The position numbers were made by a program, and so were the translations under genes. Positions 1-8,520 of a DNA stretch of 64,000 bases are shown here, piece after piece; positions within the stretch are counted from its first letter, which is position 1; each line of letters begins with the position of its first letter. The notes under the pieces are model-generated. The model was not told the DNA's origin and ran no database searches. It saw only the letters and a list, made by a program, of their open reading frames with translations. Source of the DNA: Halomonas sp. (GTDB lineage Bacteria; Pseudomonadota; Gammaproteobacteria; Pseudomonadales; Halomonadaceae); contig NZ_DRFS01000015.1 of NCBI RefSeq assembly GCF_011050415.1, positions 1 to 64,000 on the forward strand. The letters are read 5' to 3'.

Positions 1-63
1 GGCCCGAAGCAATGGGGGAAAGGGGGAAGTGTGTCTGAACGCCGGAAAGTGGTTAAAAAGTAG
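1..63 (+). CDS. 3' end of an unidentified gene (partial)
   Basis: The first frame is open from the window edge and ends at a TAG at 61-63. It gives 20 residues of a very basic tail ending in ERRKVVKK. A rho-independent terminator follows at 184-205 on the same strand, which supports real transcription arriving from the left. Too little is present to name a family. Confidence 0.35.
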   Translation, partial: GPKQWGKGGSVSERRKVVKK

Positions 64-183
64 CCGATGTAAGTCGAGCCAGTAGGTGTTTAGCGGTGTT
101 ACAGCCTGAGTGCGGTACTGGCTGAGGTACTATGAGAAATCCAGGTTAGCTGTGTGTTATTTTGTTTAGATGCTATAAAATCG

Positions 184-205
184 CGCCCCATAACGGGGCG
201 TTTTT
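184..205 (+). terminator. Rho-independent terminator
   Basis: A 6-bp perfect stem CGCCCC/GGGGCG (184-189 with 195-200) has a five-base loop and is followed directly by five T residues (201-205). It probably ends the transcript entering from the left edge. On the other strand the T-run is poor, so it is a weaker terminator for the convergent glycosyltransferase gene. Confidence 0.75.
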
Positions 206-271
206 AACATTTCTTAAAAGTATGAATCGATCCTTGGAGTATCAATCGAGTATGTTCGCTTGCATCGCTGA

Positions 272-1609
272 CTATTCGAAACATTTAACCGAAATCTTTC
301 TATAAAGTCTAACTAGCTCCTCGCTTTTGGCATCCTCATGCCAACTGGCGGAGTAGCTTTGGCCACGCTCCGCGAGTTGTTGGCGTAGGCTTTCATCGCT
401 TAGTAGCTGGTTAACCTTGTTGGCGAAGCGGCTATGGTTTTCCTCAGCAATCAGGCAGCCTTCTCCCTCTTTTAGTACATCAAGAGTGCCCATCATGGCG
501 GTGGAAACCACTGGCGTGCCCAGTGCCATTGCTTCCAGTAGTACCAGCCCCTGGGTTTCCGTACGTGATGCAAATACGAATACGTCGGCGGCGCGGTAGG
601 CGGCTTGCAATGGGCCGTGGCGGTCCAGGTAGCCGAGGAACAGCACTGATTTTGCCACGCCAATTTCCTGGGCGCGGCGTATCAGCGCATCATGGGCTGG
701 GCCTTCGCCGGTAATAATCAGTCGGGTAGTAGGGTGTTCGGCCAGTACCTTGGGTAGCATATCGATTAGAAAATCGATGTTCTTTTCAAAGGCGGCACGG
801 CCTACATAAAGTAGCAAACGGGCTTCCTGAGGGAGGTGATACTGAGATCGAAAGTTACCCTCATCCTGGGGCTGGCAGAACGACTCCAACGACAAGCCTG
901 TCGAGATCACCGTGGTAGGTGTGGTCACGCCGTAGCGGGTGAGCGTTTGCTGCATCACTCGTGATGGTGCCACTAAGGCATCAAGCTGTTGGCACTGACG
1001 CACTGAGAGTCGCCGAGCGGCAAAGCGCAACCAGCGTCGTGGAAGCCAGCGGATATAGTGGTGGATATACTCTTCAAAAAGCGTGTGATAAGTGGCTACC
1101 ACTGGAATATTGAGCCGACGGCCCAGAGCAATACTGGCATAGTGGGCGGTAAACGGCGTGTGAACATGAATAAGGTCGAAGTTCTGAGCTGCAAGATGTG
1201 GTGCTAGAGCGAGCAGATCCCGGTAGCGCATTATCCGATCTTCCGGGTCACCGGGCACTTGGCGCGAGCGAATACGTAGCACGCCCGGTTCATCCACCTG
1301 ACCGACCGGGTAGTCAGGGCAGATTAGCGTGACCGAGTGGCCCTGGCGCTCAAGAGCGCCACGAAAGCTAGCGATAGAGGTAGAGACGCCGTTGACACGA
1401 GGAAAGTAGACGTCCGACATCATTAGTATTTTCATACCGCTCAGCGGCGTTGCGGCTGTTGGAGGTATTGAGTGAAGCATCGATACCGCTGGCGCCAGAC
1501 GCGCCTCGCGCTCCGCTTCCCGCTGCTGGGCCAAGGCATTGCCGTTGGCTAACTGAATTAGGGTGACGACCTCTGTATCGCCGAGAGGGTGGTGTCGATG
1601 CGTTGGCAT
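272..1609 (-). CDS. GT4 glycosyltransferase (GT-B fold)
   Basis: This retaining GT-B glycosyltransferase probably moves a sugar from a nucleotide donor to a lipid or polysaccharide acceptor at the cytoplasmic membrane. The N-terminal Rossmann domain starts KILMMSDVYFPRVNGVST. The C-terminal donor-binding half carries FASRTETQGLVLLEAMA, the EX7E signature of GT4, followed by GTPVVST. Family members are about 380-400 residues. The start is uncertain: the ATG at 1609 has a good GAGGCG ribosome site and gives 445 aa with a 58-residue extension, whereas the ATG at 1435 gives a family-length 387-aa protein without a clear ribosome site. The gene stands alone, divergent from an AraC regulator. The acceptor cannot be told from sequence. 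Confidence 0.85.
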   Translation of the reverse strand: MPTHRHHPLGDTEVVTLIQLANGNALAQQREAEREARLAPAVSMLHSIPPTAATPLSGMKILMMSDVYFPRVNGVSTSIASFRGALERQGHSVTLICPDYPVGQVDEPGVLRIRSRQVPGDPEDRIMRYRDLLALAPHLAAQNFDLIHVHTPFTAHYASIALGRRLNIPVVATYHTLFEEYIHHYIRWLPRRWLRFAARRLSVRQCQQLDALVAPSRVMQQTLTRYGVTTPTTVISTGLSLESFCQPQDEGNFRSQYHLPQEARLLLYVGRAAFEKNIDFLIDMLPKVLAEHPTTRLIITGEGPAHDALIRRAQEIGVAKSVLFLGYLDRHGPLQAAYRAADVFVFASRTETQGLVLLEAMALGTPVVSTAMMGTLDVLKEGEGCLIAEENHSRFANKVNQLLSDESLRQQLAERGQSYSASWHEDAKSEELVRLYRKISVKCFE

Positions 1610-1796
1610 GGTGGTTCGCCTCATGTGGCAACTTGCTGCCACGCTAACCCGAGACTATGACTGGCGGATGACAGCCAGTACCTATAGTGTGTCCACTAAG
1701 CAGAGCGTTAACGCAGAGTTGGCGGCTTTCTCGCTTTATCAAGCCTTGTCGTTTTATAGTGCTGGATCAGTATTCGACGAAAGACGGTAACCCACC

Positions 1797-2564
1797 ATGG
1801 CCCTTTTTGAGCTGCATAGCCGCAACTTAGCCCAAGAGCAGGTGGCCCATACCCACGATTTCCATCAGCTTATTCTGGCCACCTGTGGCGTCACAGAGCT
1901 TTCGATGGAAGGGCAAGGGGAAAGGGTGACTGCCCGTCGCGGGTGTCTGATTCCTTCGTCGCGTCATCACGAGTTCCAGGGTGACGGCAGTAACCGTACC
2001 TTAGTGTTGGATATTCCGGTTGCTCATCTGGCGTCGCTTGAAAAAGGCAGCGAGATTGAGCGGCTTTTCGATAAACCGCGTTTTTTTAGTGTGCCGCCGG
2101 CGTTAAATCAACTTACTCATGCGTTAGCTCACCAGCTTGAACAGTGCCCGGCGCTGCAAAATGAGATCGCGATTCTGCTGCTACGCGCGCTGTATATGTA
2201 CTTGCACGATGCGACCCCCGCCGCCGCTGGGCAGTTGGGCCAGCACTGTATTAGCGAACGCCTGGACCTTGCTCGTTTAGATGCCTGGTTGGATCAGCAT
2301 TTGGCCGATGAGGTTCGGGTAGAGCAGATGGCCTCGCTCTGTGCTTTAAGCCCAGGCCATTTTCATAGCTGTTTTCGGGAACTGACAGGCGTGACGCCGC
2401 TGGCATACGTTCAGCGCAGGCGCCTGGAGCACGCGCGAACACTAGTCCGCCATAGCACACTCAGCCTGGGGCATATCGCCATGCTGGTTGGCTTTCGCGA
2501 TCAGGGCAGCTTCTCCCGTGCCTACCGTCGCTACTTTGAACTTTCCCCATCCTCAGACCGCTAG
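1797..2564 (+). CDS. AraC-family transcriptional regulator with cupin sensor
   Basis: 255 aa. The N-terminal 100 residues are a small beta-barrel (cupin-type) sensor with histidines near the start (THDFHQ). The C-terminal 100 residues are the two-helix-turn-helix AraC/XylS DNA-binding domain, ending with the conserved GFRDQGSFSRAYRRYF stretch. It sits directly upstream of, and in the same direction as, the ridA-like and ketimine reductase genes, so it is a plausible activator of the amine catabolic cluster to its right. The ligand is unknown. No operator was identified with confidence in the 130-bp gap that follows. Confidence 0.85.
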   Translation: MALFELHSRNLAQEQVAHTHDFHQLILATCGVTELSMEGQGERVTARRGCLIPSSRHHEFQGDGSNRTLVLDIPVAHLASLEKGSEIERLFDKPRFFSVPPALNQLTHALAHQLEQCPALQNEIAILLLRALYMYLHDATPAAAGQLGQHCISERLDLARLDAWLDQHLADEVRVEQMASLCALSPGHFHSCFRELTGVTPLAYVQRRRLEHARTLVRHSTLSLGHIAMLVGFRDQGSFSRAYRRYFELSPSSDR

Positions 2565-2695
2565 CCCTTCGTCTGACCGTTAATGCTAAAATTTCCTGGC
2601 CTGCATGACTTGCGGGCAAACCTACCTCAGCTTCGGGCAAGTAATTTTCCCGTAAGCGCTTTAATCTCTGATTATCCATTTAAAGGAAAGCCACC

Positions 2696-3052
2696 ATGAG
2701 CGTTACTTACCAAGACAGCAATGCGCGTATGAGCCAAGTTGCTATTCATAACGGCACCGTTTATCTGGCAGGCCAGGTGCCCCCTGATGCCACGGCGGAT
2801 ATGCGTGGTCAAACCGAGCAAGTGCTGGCGCGCATTGATCAACTGCTAGCCCAAGCGGGTACTTCGAAAGAGCACCTGATTTCAGCGCAAATTTGGGTCA
2901 CCAGCATGGCGGAATTCGATCAAATGAACGCCGCGTGGGATGCCTGGGTAGTGCCGGGTCGCCCGCCAGTACGTGCAGCGCTTGAAGCCCAGCTTGCCAA
3001 GCCTGAGTGGAAAGTTGAAATCATGGTTGTTGCGGCTCTCCCGGAGGCCTGA
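2696..3052 (+). CDS. RidA/YjgF-family enamine/imine deaminase
   Basis: 118 aa, the normal size of the Rid family. Archetypal RidA hydrolyses reactive enamine/imine intermediates released by PLP enzymes, protecting other enzymes from damage. The substrate-site arginine typical of active members is present in PPVRAALEA near residue 93. The C-terminal acidic residue is kept in KVEIMVVAA. A clear AAAGGAAAG ribosome site precedes the ATG. It ends one base before the next gene's start, so the two form an operon. Its position beside two PLP aminotransferases and an FAD oxidase fits a clean-up role. The exact Rid subgroup is not certain. Confidence 0.85.
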   Translation: MSVTYQDSNARMSQVAIHNGTVYLAGQVPPDATADMRGQTEQVLARIDQLLAQAGTSKEHLISAQIWVTSMAEFDQMNAAWDAWVVPGRPPVRAALEAQLAKPEWKVEIMVVAALPEA

Positions 3053-3053
3053 T

Positions 3054-4004
3054 ATGCGGGTTGTTTCTGCCGAAAAGGTTACTCAAACGCTTAGCTGGGA
3101 TGGCTTGATTAAACGGCTACACGCTACTTTTGTGAATGGCGTGGAGTCTCCGCCGCGCCATCACCACGCCATGCACCGACCCGATGGCGAAGCCACGATG
3201 CTGCTAATGCCCGCTTGGGAAGCAGCAGGCTATATCGGCGTCAAAATGGTTAACGTGTTTCCGCAAAATGCTGATCACGGTATTCCCGCGATTTCGGGAC
3301 TTTACCTGCTCAGCGAAGGTAAGCACGGTCAGCCACTGGCGTGTATCGACGGCAGCGAGTTAACCCGCCGTCGTACGGCGGCCGCGTCGGCGCTTGCCGC
3401 CCAAGCATTGGCGAATGAGTCGGCAGAAACACTGCTGGTCGTGGGCACGGGCAAACTAGCGCCCATGGTGATTGAGGCCCACGCCAGCGTACGCCCCATC
3501 AAACGAGTACTTATATGGGGACGTAACCCTGAGAAGGCGGCAGCGATTGCAGACGAGTACGCTGAGCGCTTCGAGACCCACGTGGTGGAAGAGTTAGCAG
3601 ATGCGGTAGCAGAGGCGGACATCATTAGCTGCGTGACGCTCTCCAACCAGCCAATTATCAAAGGCGAATGGCTGACTCCCGGCACGCACCTGGATTTGAT
3701 CGGCGCGTTTCGACCGCAAATGCGCGAGACCGATGCGCTTTGTTTACGCCGCGCAGAAGTATTTGTGGATACCTACGCCGGTGCCAAAGGTGAGGCAGGC
3801 GACATCCTTCAAGCTATTAACGAAGGGGAGTTTCAGTTCGACTATATCAAAGCAGAGCTTGCCGAAGTGTTAACCGGCGCGAAGCCTGGGCGCTCTGCTC
3901 CAGACGCCATAACGCTATTCAAGTCAGTAGGTGCTTCGCTTGAAGATTTAGCGGCTGCGATAGAAGTATGGGAGTCACTCTCTTCGACGGCATCTCTCGG
4001 CTAG
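3054..4004 (+). CDS. Ornithine cyclodeaminase / mu-crystallin family protein (likely ketimine reductase)
   Basis: 316 aa from the ATG at 3054, which has GGAGG eight bases upstream. The open frame continues further left inside ridA, but that part is not used. The family includes ornithine cyclodeaminase, alanine dehydrogenase and delta1-pyrroline/piperideine-2-carboxylate reductases, all with a Rossmann NAD(P)-binding domain. Here the dinucleotide motif VVGTGKLAP lies near residue 135. An N-terminal segment carries VKMVNVFPQN, the family's lysine-containing substrate pocket. Coupling to a Rid protein suggests imine chemistry, so reduction of a cyclic ketimine is more likely than ammonia-releasing cyclisation. 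That is inference; the substrate is open. Confidence 0.8.
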   Translation: MRVVSAEKVTQTLSWDGLIKRLHATFVNGVESPPRHHHAMHRPDGEATMLLMPAWEAAGYIGVKMVNVFPQNADHGIPAISGLYLLSEGKHGQPLACIDGSELTRRRTAAASALAAQALANESAETLLVVGTGKLAPMVIEAHASVRPIKRVLIWGRNPEKAAAIADEYAERFETHVVEELADAVAEADIISCVTLSNQPIIKGEWLTPGTHLDLIGAFRPQMRETDALCLRRAEVFVDTYAGAKGEAGDILQAINEGEFQFDYIKAELAEVLTGAKPGRSAPDAITLFKSVGASLEDLAAAIEVWESLSSTASLG

Positions 4005-4083
4005 TCTAATAGAGCAAACTCATTCACCGTGCCGTCCGTTCCCTTTGATCGGTTTAGAACCGCCAAGGATTACGCACTTGACC

Positions 4084-5115
4084 ATGAAATGTTTTTACCA
4101 CCCCGATCAGGCTTATCACGCGCCGCCGACCTTTCTGTTGCGCGGCCAGCCCGCGCCTTCACCGGAAGGCCCGAAGCGCGCTGAGCTGCTAACTCATGGT
4201 TTGGTGAGTGCAGGGCTAACGCTAACCGCGCCTCTTGAAGCGGACTCACCCAAGCTACGTAAGCGCTTAGCGCAGATCCACTTGCCGCGCTACCTGACGT
4301 TTTTGGAAACCATTTATGAGCGTTGGCAGCAACTGCCAAACGCCGCCGAGTTTGTCGCGCCCAACATTCACCCCTGCGGTGGCGGGCACCACTACCCGCG
4401 ACACCCCATTGGTCAAGTAGGCTGGCACCTGCACGATATGGCCTGCCCGCTGAGTGCCACAAGCTTTCGTGGTGCGCTGGCCTCTGCTGCTAGTGCCGAA
4501 GCGGCGGCAGAAGAGGTGGTTAATGGTGCGCCAGCGTCTTACGCGCTCTGCCGCCCACCCGGCCACCATGCCGGGCCGGAGCGCGCCGGGGGATTTTGCC
4601 TGCTGAATAACTCAGCGCTGGCTGCCACGGTGTTGCGCGAACGCTTTGCCAAAGTGGCGATCATCGATGTGGATCTGCACCACGGCAACGGCACCCAGGA
4701 TATTTTCTATTACCGTCGCGATGTCTGGACAGGCTCCCTGCATGCCGACCCCAGTGATTTCTACCCGTTTTTTTGGGGCGGCGCTGAGGAAGAGGGTTGC
4801 GAAGAAGGGGTAGGCGCTAACGTTAACCTGCCCTTGCCGGTCGGCAGCGACGGCGATGTTTATCTTGATGCACTAGCGATTTTGATCGACCACCTGCAGC
4901 GCTACCAGCCAGAGGCAGTGGTAGTGGCACTCGGGTTAGACGCCCACAAAGATGACCCGCTGGCAGGGCTTATCGTGGAAACAGAAGCCTTTGTAGAGCT
5001 CGGTAAACGTATGGCCGCACTGGGGCTGCCTACCGTTGTGGTGCAAGAGGGCGGCTACCCCACCGAGCATCTAAGTACCAACCTGAATGCCTTTATGCAG
5101 GGCTTTATGGCATGA
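4084..5115 (+). CDS. Histone-deacetylase-fold amidohydrolase 1 (acetylpolyamine amidohydrolase-like)
   Basis: 343 aa from the ATG at 4084, chosen because the N-terminus MKCFYHPDQ matches the start of the paralogue at 15956. A TTG at 4078 is better spaced from AAGGA and is possible. Class II HDAC-fold enzymes remove acyl groups from amines using one zinc. The catalytic histidine pair is in RPPGHHAG (about 157-164). Zinc ligands are D197 and H199 in DVDLHHG and the Asp of GLDAHKDDP. EGGY near the end carries the catalytic tyrosine. The layout resembles bacterial acetylpolyamine amidohydrolase (AphA). It overlaps the next gene by four bases (ATGA). Confidence 0.88.
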   Translation: MKCFYHPDQAYHAPPTFLLRGQPAPSPEGPKRAELLTHGLVSAGLTLTAPLEADSPKLRKRLAQIHLPRYLTFLETIYERWQQLPNAAEFVAPNIHPCGGGHHYPRHPIGQVGWHLHDMACPLSATSFRGALASAASAEAAAEEVVNGAPASYALCRPPGHHAGPERAGGFCLLNNSALAATVLRERFAKVAIIDVDLHHGNGTQDIFYYRRDVWTGSLHADPSDFYPFFWGGAEEEGCEEGVGANVNLPLPVGSDGDVYLDALAILIDHLQRYQPEAVVVALGLDAHKDDPLAGLIVETEAFVELGKRMAALGLPTVVVQEGGYPTEHLSTNLNAFMQGFMA

Positions 5116-6218
5116 GCACCACCGGTTTTTACTGGCACGAACGCTGCTTTTGGCATGATTTGGGTGCCATTGGTGTGTTCTCGGCGCCCGGCGAGTTTTT
5201 ACAGCCCCAGGCGGCCTCTGAAAGCCCGGAAAGCAAACGGCGGCTGAAGAATATTCTAGAAGTCAGCGGCCTGATTGATGAGCTGAGTGTGGTGAAGCCG
5301 CCTGCCGCGACGCTTGATGATCTATTGCGCTTTCATACACCGCGCTATTTAGATGCATTGCAGGCGGGGGATAAAGCCCGCGGCGGCAATGGCGGCGACT
5401 GCGCACCTTTCATGCCTGGCAGTTGGGCGGCAGCCAACCACTCTACTGGTTTGGCCATTGCCGCCGTGGCAGCCGTGGCGCTGGGGGAGGTTAATAACGC
5501 CTATGCTCTATGTCGGCCGCCGGGCCACCATGCGGAAGCCGATCAAGGCCGTGGGTTCTGCCTGCTAGGTAATATCCCCGTGGCGGTGATGCGCGCCCGG
5601 GCTATGGGACAGGTCAAGCGCGTGGCGATACTTGATTGGGATGTACATCACGGTAACGGCCAGCAGGCGGCGTTTTATGACGAGCCTGAGGTGTTTACTG
5701 TTTCCATCCATCAGGCGTGCAATTACCCGCTGGACACAGGTGGCTTTGAGGAGCAGGGCGAAGGTGCAGGCATTGGCGCCAATCTTAATCTACCGCTGCC
5801 CCCCGGCTGTGGCCTGGGCGCCTACGCGTACGCCGTGGAAACGCTGGTGCTGCCTGCGCTTGAAGCCTTTAACCCCGAGCTCATCGTGGTGGCCTGCGGT
5901 TACGACGCCTGCGCCAAAGATCCATTAGGCAAGATGTTGCTCAACAGCCAAGCGTTCGCCACCATGACCGCCCAGCTTAAAGCACTGGCCGAGCGCTGCT
6001 GCGATGGCAAGCTGGTGTTCATTCACGAAGGCGGCTATTCGGAAGGTTATGTGCCGTTATGCGGCCACGCGGTGATTCAAACCCTGGCGGGCAGCGCCAT
6101 TGCCGTGCCCGACCCGCAAAACGATGAAATTGCCGCTTGGGGCTATCAGGCCCTACAACCGCATCAGCAGGCATTGATAGATGACTGGCGCCAACAGTGG
6201 GAGCAAAACTACCGATGA
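5112..6218 (+). CDS. Histone-deacetylase-fold amidohydrolase 2 (class II HDAC-like)
   Basis: 368 aa. All catalytic elements are visible: RPPGHHA (135-141), the zinc motif ILDWDVHHG with D177 and H179, GYDACAKDP for the third zinc ligand, and HEGGY near residue 310. The N-terminus (FYWHERCFWHDLG) and the loop after the first zinc motif (TVSIHQACNYPLDTGG) differ clearly from the other two amidohydrolases here. They look like the class II HDAC proteins rather than AphA, so a different acyl-amine substrate is likely. Translation is coupled to both neighbours by ATGA overlaps at each end, which puts it in the middle of a three-gene operon. Confidence 0.88.
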   Translation: MSTTGFYWHERCFWHDLGAIGVFSAPGEFLQPQAASESPESKRRLKNILEVSGLIDELSVVKPPAATLDDLLRFHTPRYLDALQAGDKARGGNGGDCAPFMPGSWAAANHSTGLAIAAVAAVALGEVNNAYALCRPPGHHAEADQGRGFCLLGNIPVAVMRARAMGQVKRVAILDWDVHHGNGQQAAFYDEPEVFTVSIHQACNYPLDTGGFEEQGEGAGIGANLNLPLPPGCGLGAYAYAVETLVLPALEAFNPELIVVACGYDACAKDPLGKMLLNSQAFATMTAQLKALAERCCDGKLVFIHEGGYSEGYVPLCGHAVIQTLAGSAIAVPDPQNDEIAAWGYQALQPHQQALIDDWRQQWEQNYR

Positions 6219-7168
6219 CACCGCTTTATGATCGCGATGGCTGGATCTGGCAGGATGGTGAGTGGCGTGAATGGCGCGAGGCTAAAGTGCATGTGTTGAC
6301 TCATACGCTGCATTACGGCATGGGCTGTTTCGAGGGCGTGCGCGCCTACGCTGGCCCCCACGGTACGCACCTGTTTCGTGTAGCCGAGCATACCCGCCGT
6401 TTGGTGGAAAGCGCCCATTCGCTGGATATGCCGCTGCCGTTTAGCGAAGTTGAACTGATTGACGCCCAGCGCCAGTGCCTGGCGAAAAACAACCTGAGCA
6501 GTGCCTATCTGAAGCCCACGGTGTTTTTCGGCGCGGAAGGCATGGGGTTGCGTGCTCAAGGATTAACCACCCACGTCATGGTGGCCGCCTGGGACTTGGG
6601 CCCCTATATCTCGCCCCAGGCCGCGACCCACGGCTTGCGTGCGCTGACCTCCTCCTGGGCGCGCCACCACGTTAATATCAGCCTGTGTCGGGCGAAGACC
6701 AACGGCCACTACGTTAACTCGATACTGGCACTCAATACCGCCATCAAAGCCGGGTTTGATGAAACCATCATGCTCGACCCGGAAGGCTACGTTGCCGAGG
6801 CCTCGGCGGCTAACGTCTTTTTGCTCCGCGATGGCGTGCTGCATACGCCCGAAGTGACGTCGTGCCTGCAAGGCATCACTCGGGATAGCATCATTCAATT
6901 GGCGCAAAAAGTGCTGGGTATCGAAGTGCGCGAGCGGCGGATCACCCGTGATGAGCTGTATACCGCCGATGAGGCGTTCTTAACCGGCACCGCCGCTGAA
7001 ATACTGCCGCTGCGCGAGCTAGATGGTCGCCATATCGGCACCCGGGCGGGTGCGCCGCCTGTCAACGAGCACATCAGCCCCGACAGTGTGACGGCTCAAC
7101 TGCAGGGCTTATATCGCCAGGCGGTGCGCGGCGAGCTGGATGACTTCAGGCATTGGTTAACGCCGTAG
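6215..7168 (+). CDS. Class IV PLP aminotransferase (branched-chain aminotransferase-like)
   Basis: 317 aa starting at the ATG that overlaps the preceding stop. Fold-type IV aminotransferases (IlvE, D-amino-acid transaminase) bind PLP on a lysine. Here K161 in RAKTNGHYVNS is that lysine. The family motifs LHYGMGCFEGVRAY near the start and EASAANVFLL, ITRDSII and GTAAEILPL further on are intact. It is the last gene of the amidohydrolase operon and probably transaminates the freed amine or amino acid, rather than serving valine/isoleucine synthesis, since biosynthetic ilv genes are absent nearby. The role is inferred from context. Confidence 0.85.
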   Translation: MTPLYDRDGWIWQDGEWREWREAKVHVLTHTLHYGMGCFEGVRAYAGPHGTHLFRVAEHTRRLVESAHSLDMPLPFSEVELIDAQRQCLAKNNLSSAYLKPTVFFGAEGMGLRAQGLTTHVMVAAWDLGPYISPQAATHGLRALTSSWARHHVNISLCRAKTNGHYVNSILALNTAIKAGFDETIMLDPEGYVAEASAANVFLLRDGVLHTPEVTSCLQGITRDSIIQLAQKVLGIEVRERRITRDELYTADEAFLTGTAAEILPLRELDGRHIGTRAGAPPVNEHISPDSVTAQLQGLYRQAVRGELDDFRHWLTP

Positions 7169-7198
7169 GGCTATTGTGGCAGGCAATCAGTATGTCCC

Positions 7199-7299
7199 GG
7201 TGCGAGGGCAGGTTTCCGCGAGGGCGCTGTGAACCCATCCCTGGGCGCTACTTTTTCCATCCCTGGAAAAAGACCCTCGCTCCAACCTGCCCTCGCACC
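7199..7299. repeat. Long palindromic intergenic element
   Basis: Perfect 16-bp inverted arms (7199-7214 and 7284-7299, GGTGCGAGGGCAGGTT and its complement) continue inward with a second matching block CGAGGG/CCCTCG separated by four mismatched bases. The middle holds two more small palindromes (CCATCCCTGG type). It lies between two convergent genes, so it may act as a bidirectional terminator. Its compound structure looks like a REP/BIME-type dispersed repeat. Confidence 0.7.
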
Positions 7300-7323
7300 T
7301 ACTGAGCAGATTTACCAACTGAA

Positions 7324-8448
7324 TCAGGCGTTTTCTTTAATAGCCTGTTCGAGGGCGTCCAATCTCCCCGGCTCCAGCGCGGCTTGCACGGCGGTAATGC
7401 GTATTACATTGGCAAGCTCTGGGTGCGCGAGTCGAGCGACTAACACCCCTTTATCTAACAGCCGCTGATGCACCTCGGCAGCGAGGTCTGCGCTGGGCAG
7501 GCGAATGCCGATAAAGTTGGTGGCGCTTGGCAGTACATCGGCACCGAGTGCGCGAAAGTGCTCAGCCAACTGCTCGCGGCGGGCTTTTACATCGGCAACG
7601 TGCTGGTGGACTTCGTCAGGGTGGTCGAGCACTACTTCGGCGGCTGCCAGGGTCAGCGACGATACCGAATAGTGAATACGCACCTTCATCATCATCGCCA
7701 GCACTTCGGGGTCTGCTATGGCGTAGCCAATGCGCAAGCCAGCCAAACCATGGGCTTTGGAGAGCGTGCGCAGGCGGATTACTCCTGGGATTGCTTTGGC
7801 GGCGAACTCGCTGCCTGCATCATCGCGAAAATCTCCATATGCTTCGTCTAACAGCAGCCAGCAGGTATCGGGCAGTGCGTCGCGCAGCTTAAGGATAGCG
7901 CTGTCGCTATGTAAATGGCCGCTGGGGTTATCCGGATTGGCCAGATAGACCAGCCTAGCATTCTCTTTATGCGCCGCCGCCGCCAGGGCTTCTAAATCTG
8001 GCGCTAGCACGCCCGGAGCTTCATAGTAGCTGGGCTCAACCAAGTGGCAGCCCTGGCCTTTGGCGAAATAGCCCAAGGTGGGGTAGGTGCCTGCGGTGCT
8101 CACGACGGTTTCGCCCGGTTCGCAGGTGGTGCGCAGTGCCAGGGCAATCAAGCTATCGGCACCGGCATCCACCAGTAGCGTTTCCAGCGCAATACCCTGC
8201 TGCTCGCTCAAGCGTTGGCGAACCCCCAGCGCCTCGGCGTCGCCGTAGCAGTAAACGTGTTCGGCTAAGGCATCGCCAAAGTGCTCGCGCAGGGCGCGGT
8301 GGGGCATATCCAGGCCTTCGTTAGAGCCCAGCCGATGGGGGATCTCTTTGCCAAGTCGGCGCTCCAGCACCTTAATGCCTGGAAACGGATTAACAGGACC
8401 CTCACTCAGTAAGTGATTTGGATAGCGGGGCGTTTTTTGGCGAGACAT
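7324..8448 (-). CDS. HisC-like class I/II PLP aminotransferase
   Basis: 374 aa, the size of histidinol-phosphate aminotransferase and its catabolic relatives. PLP-binding features are present: the Asp in LANPDNPSG, LLLDEAYGDF, and the Schiff-base lysine K231 in LSKAHGLAGLRIGY. No his biosynthetic gene is nearby. Instead it begins a leftward run with an FAD oxidase and an oligopeptide importer, so it is more likely a catabolic aminotransferase than HisC proper. I would not name it hisC. It converges on the class IV aminotransferase across a palindromic element. Confidence 0.8.
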   Translation of the reverse strand: MSRQKTPRYPNHLLSEGPVNPFPGIKVLERRLGKEIPHRLGSNEGLDMPHRALREHFGDALAEHVYCYGDAEALGVRQRLSEQQGIALETLLVDAGADSLIALALRTTCEPGETVVSTAGTYPTLGYFAKGQGCHLVEPSYYEAPGVLAPDLEALAAAAHKENARLVYLANPDNPSGHLHSDSAILKLRDALPDTCWLLLDEAYGDFRDDAGSEFAAKAIPGVIRLRTLSKAHGLAGLRIGYAIADPEVLAMMMKVRIHYSVSSLTLAAAEVVLDHPDEVHQHVADVKARREQLAEHFRALGADVLPSATNFIGIRLPSADLAAEVHQRLLDKGVLVARLAHPELANVIRITAVQAALEPGRLDALEQAIKENA

Positions 8449-8520
8449 AGTGATTCCTAAAAGCGATGACTAAAAACGATTCTGATCAAACATTCGTACT
8501 GATTAACGTAGCGCGTTTAC

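Noticed and set aside
2973..3053. Upstream in-frame extension of the ornithine-cyclodeaminase-family gene into ridA
   Set aside because: The ATG at 3054 has GGAGG and begins exactly where family homology begins; the extension is frame-shifted ridA sequence.
7324..8448. Naming the aminotransferase hisC
   Set aside because: No histidine biosynthesis genes nearby and a catabolic context; many HisC-like proteins have other substrates.
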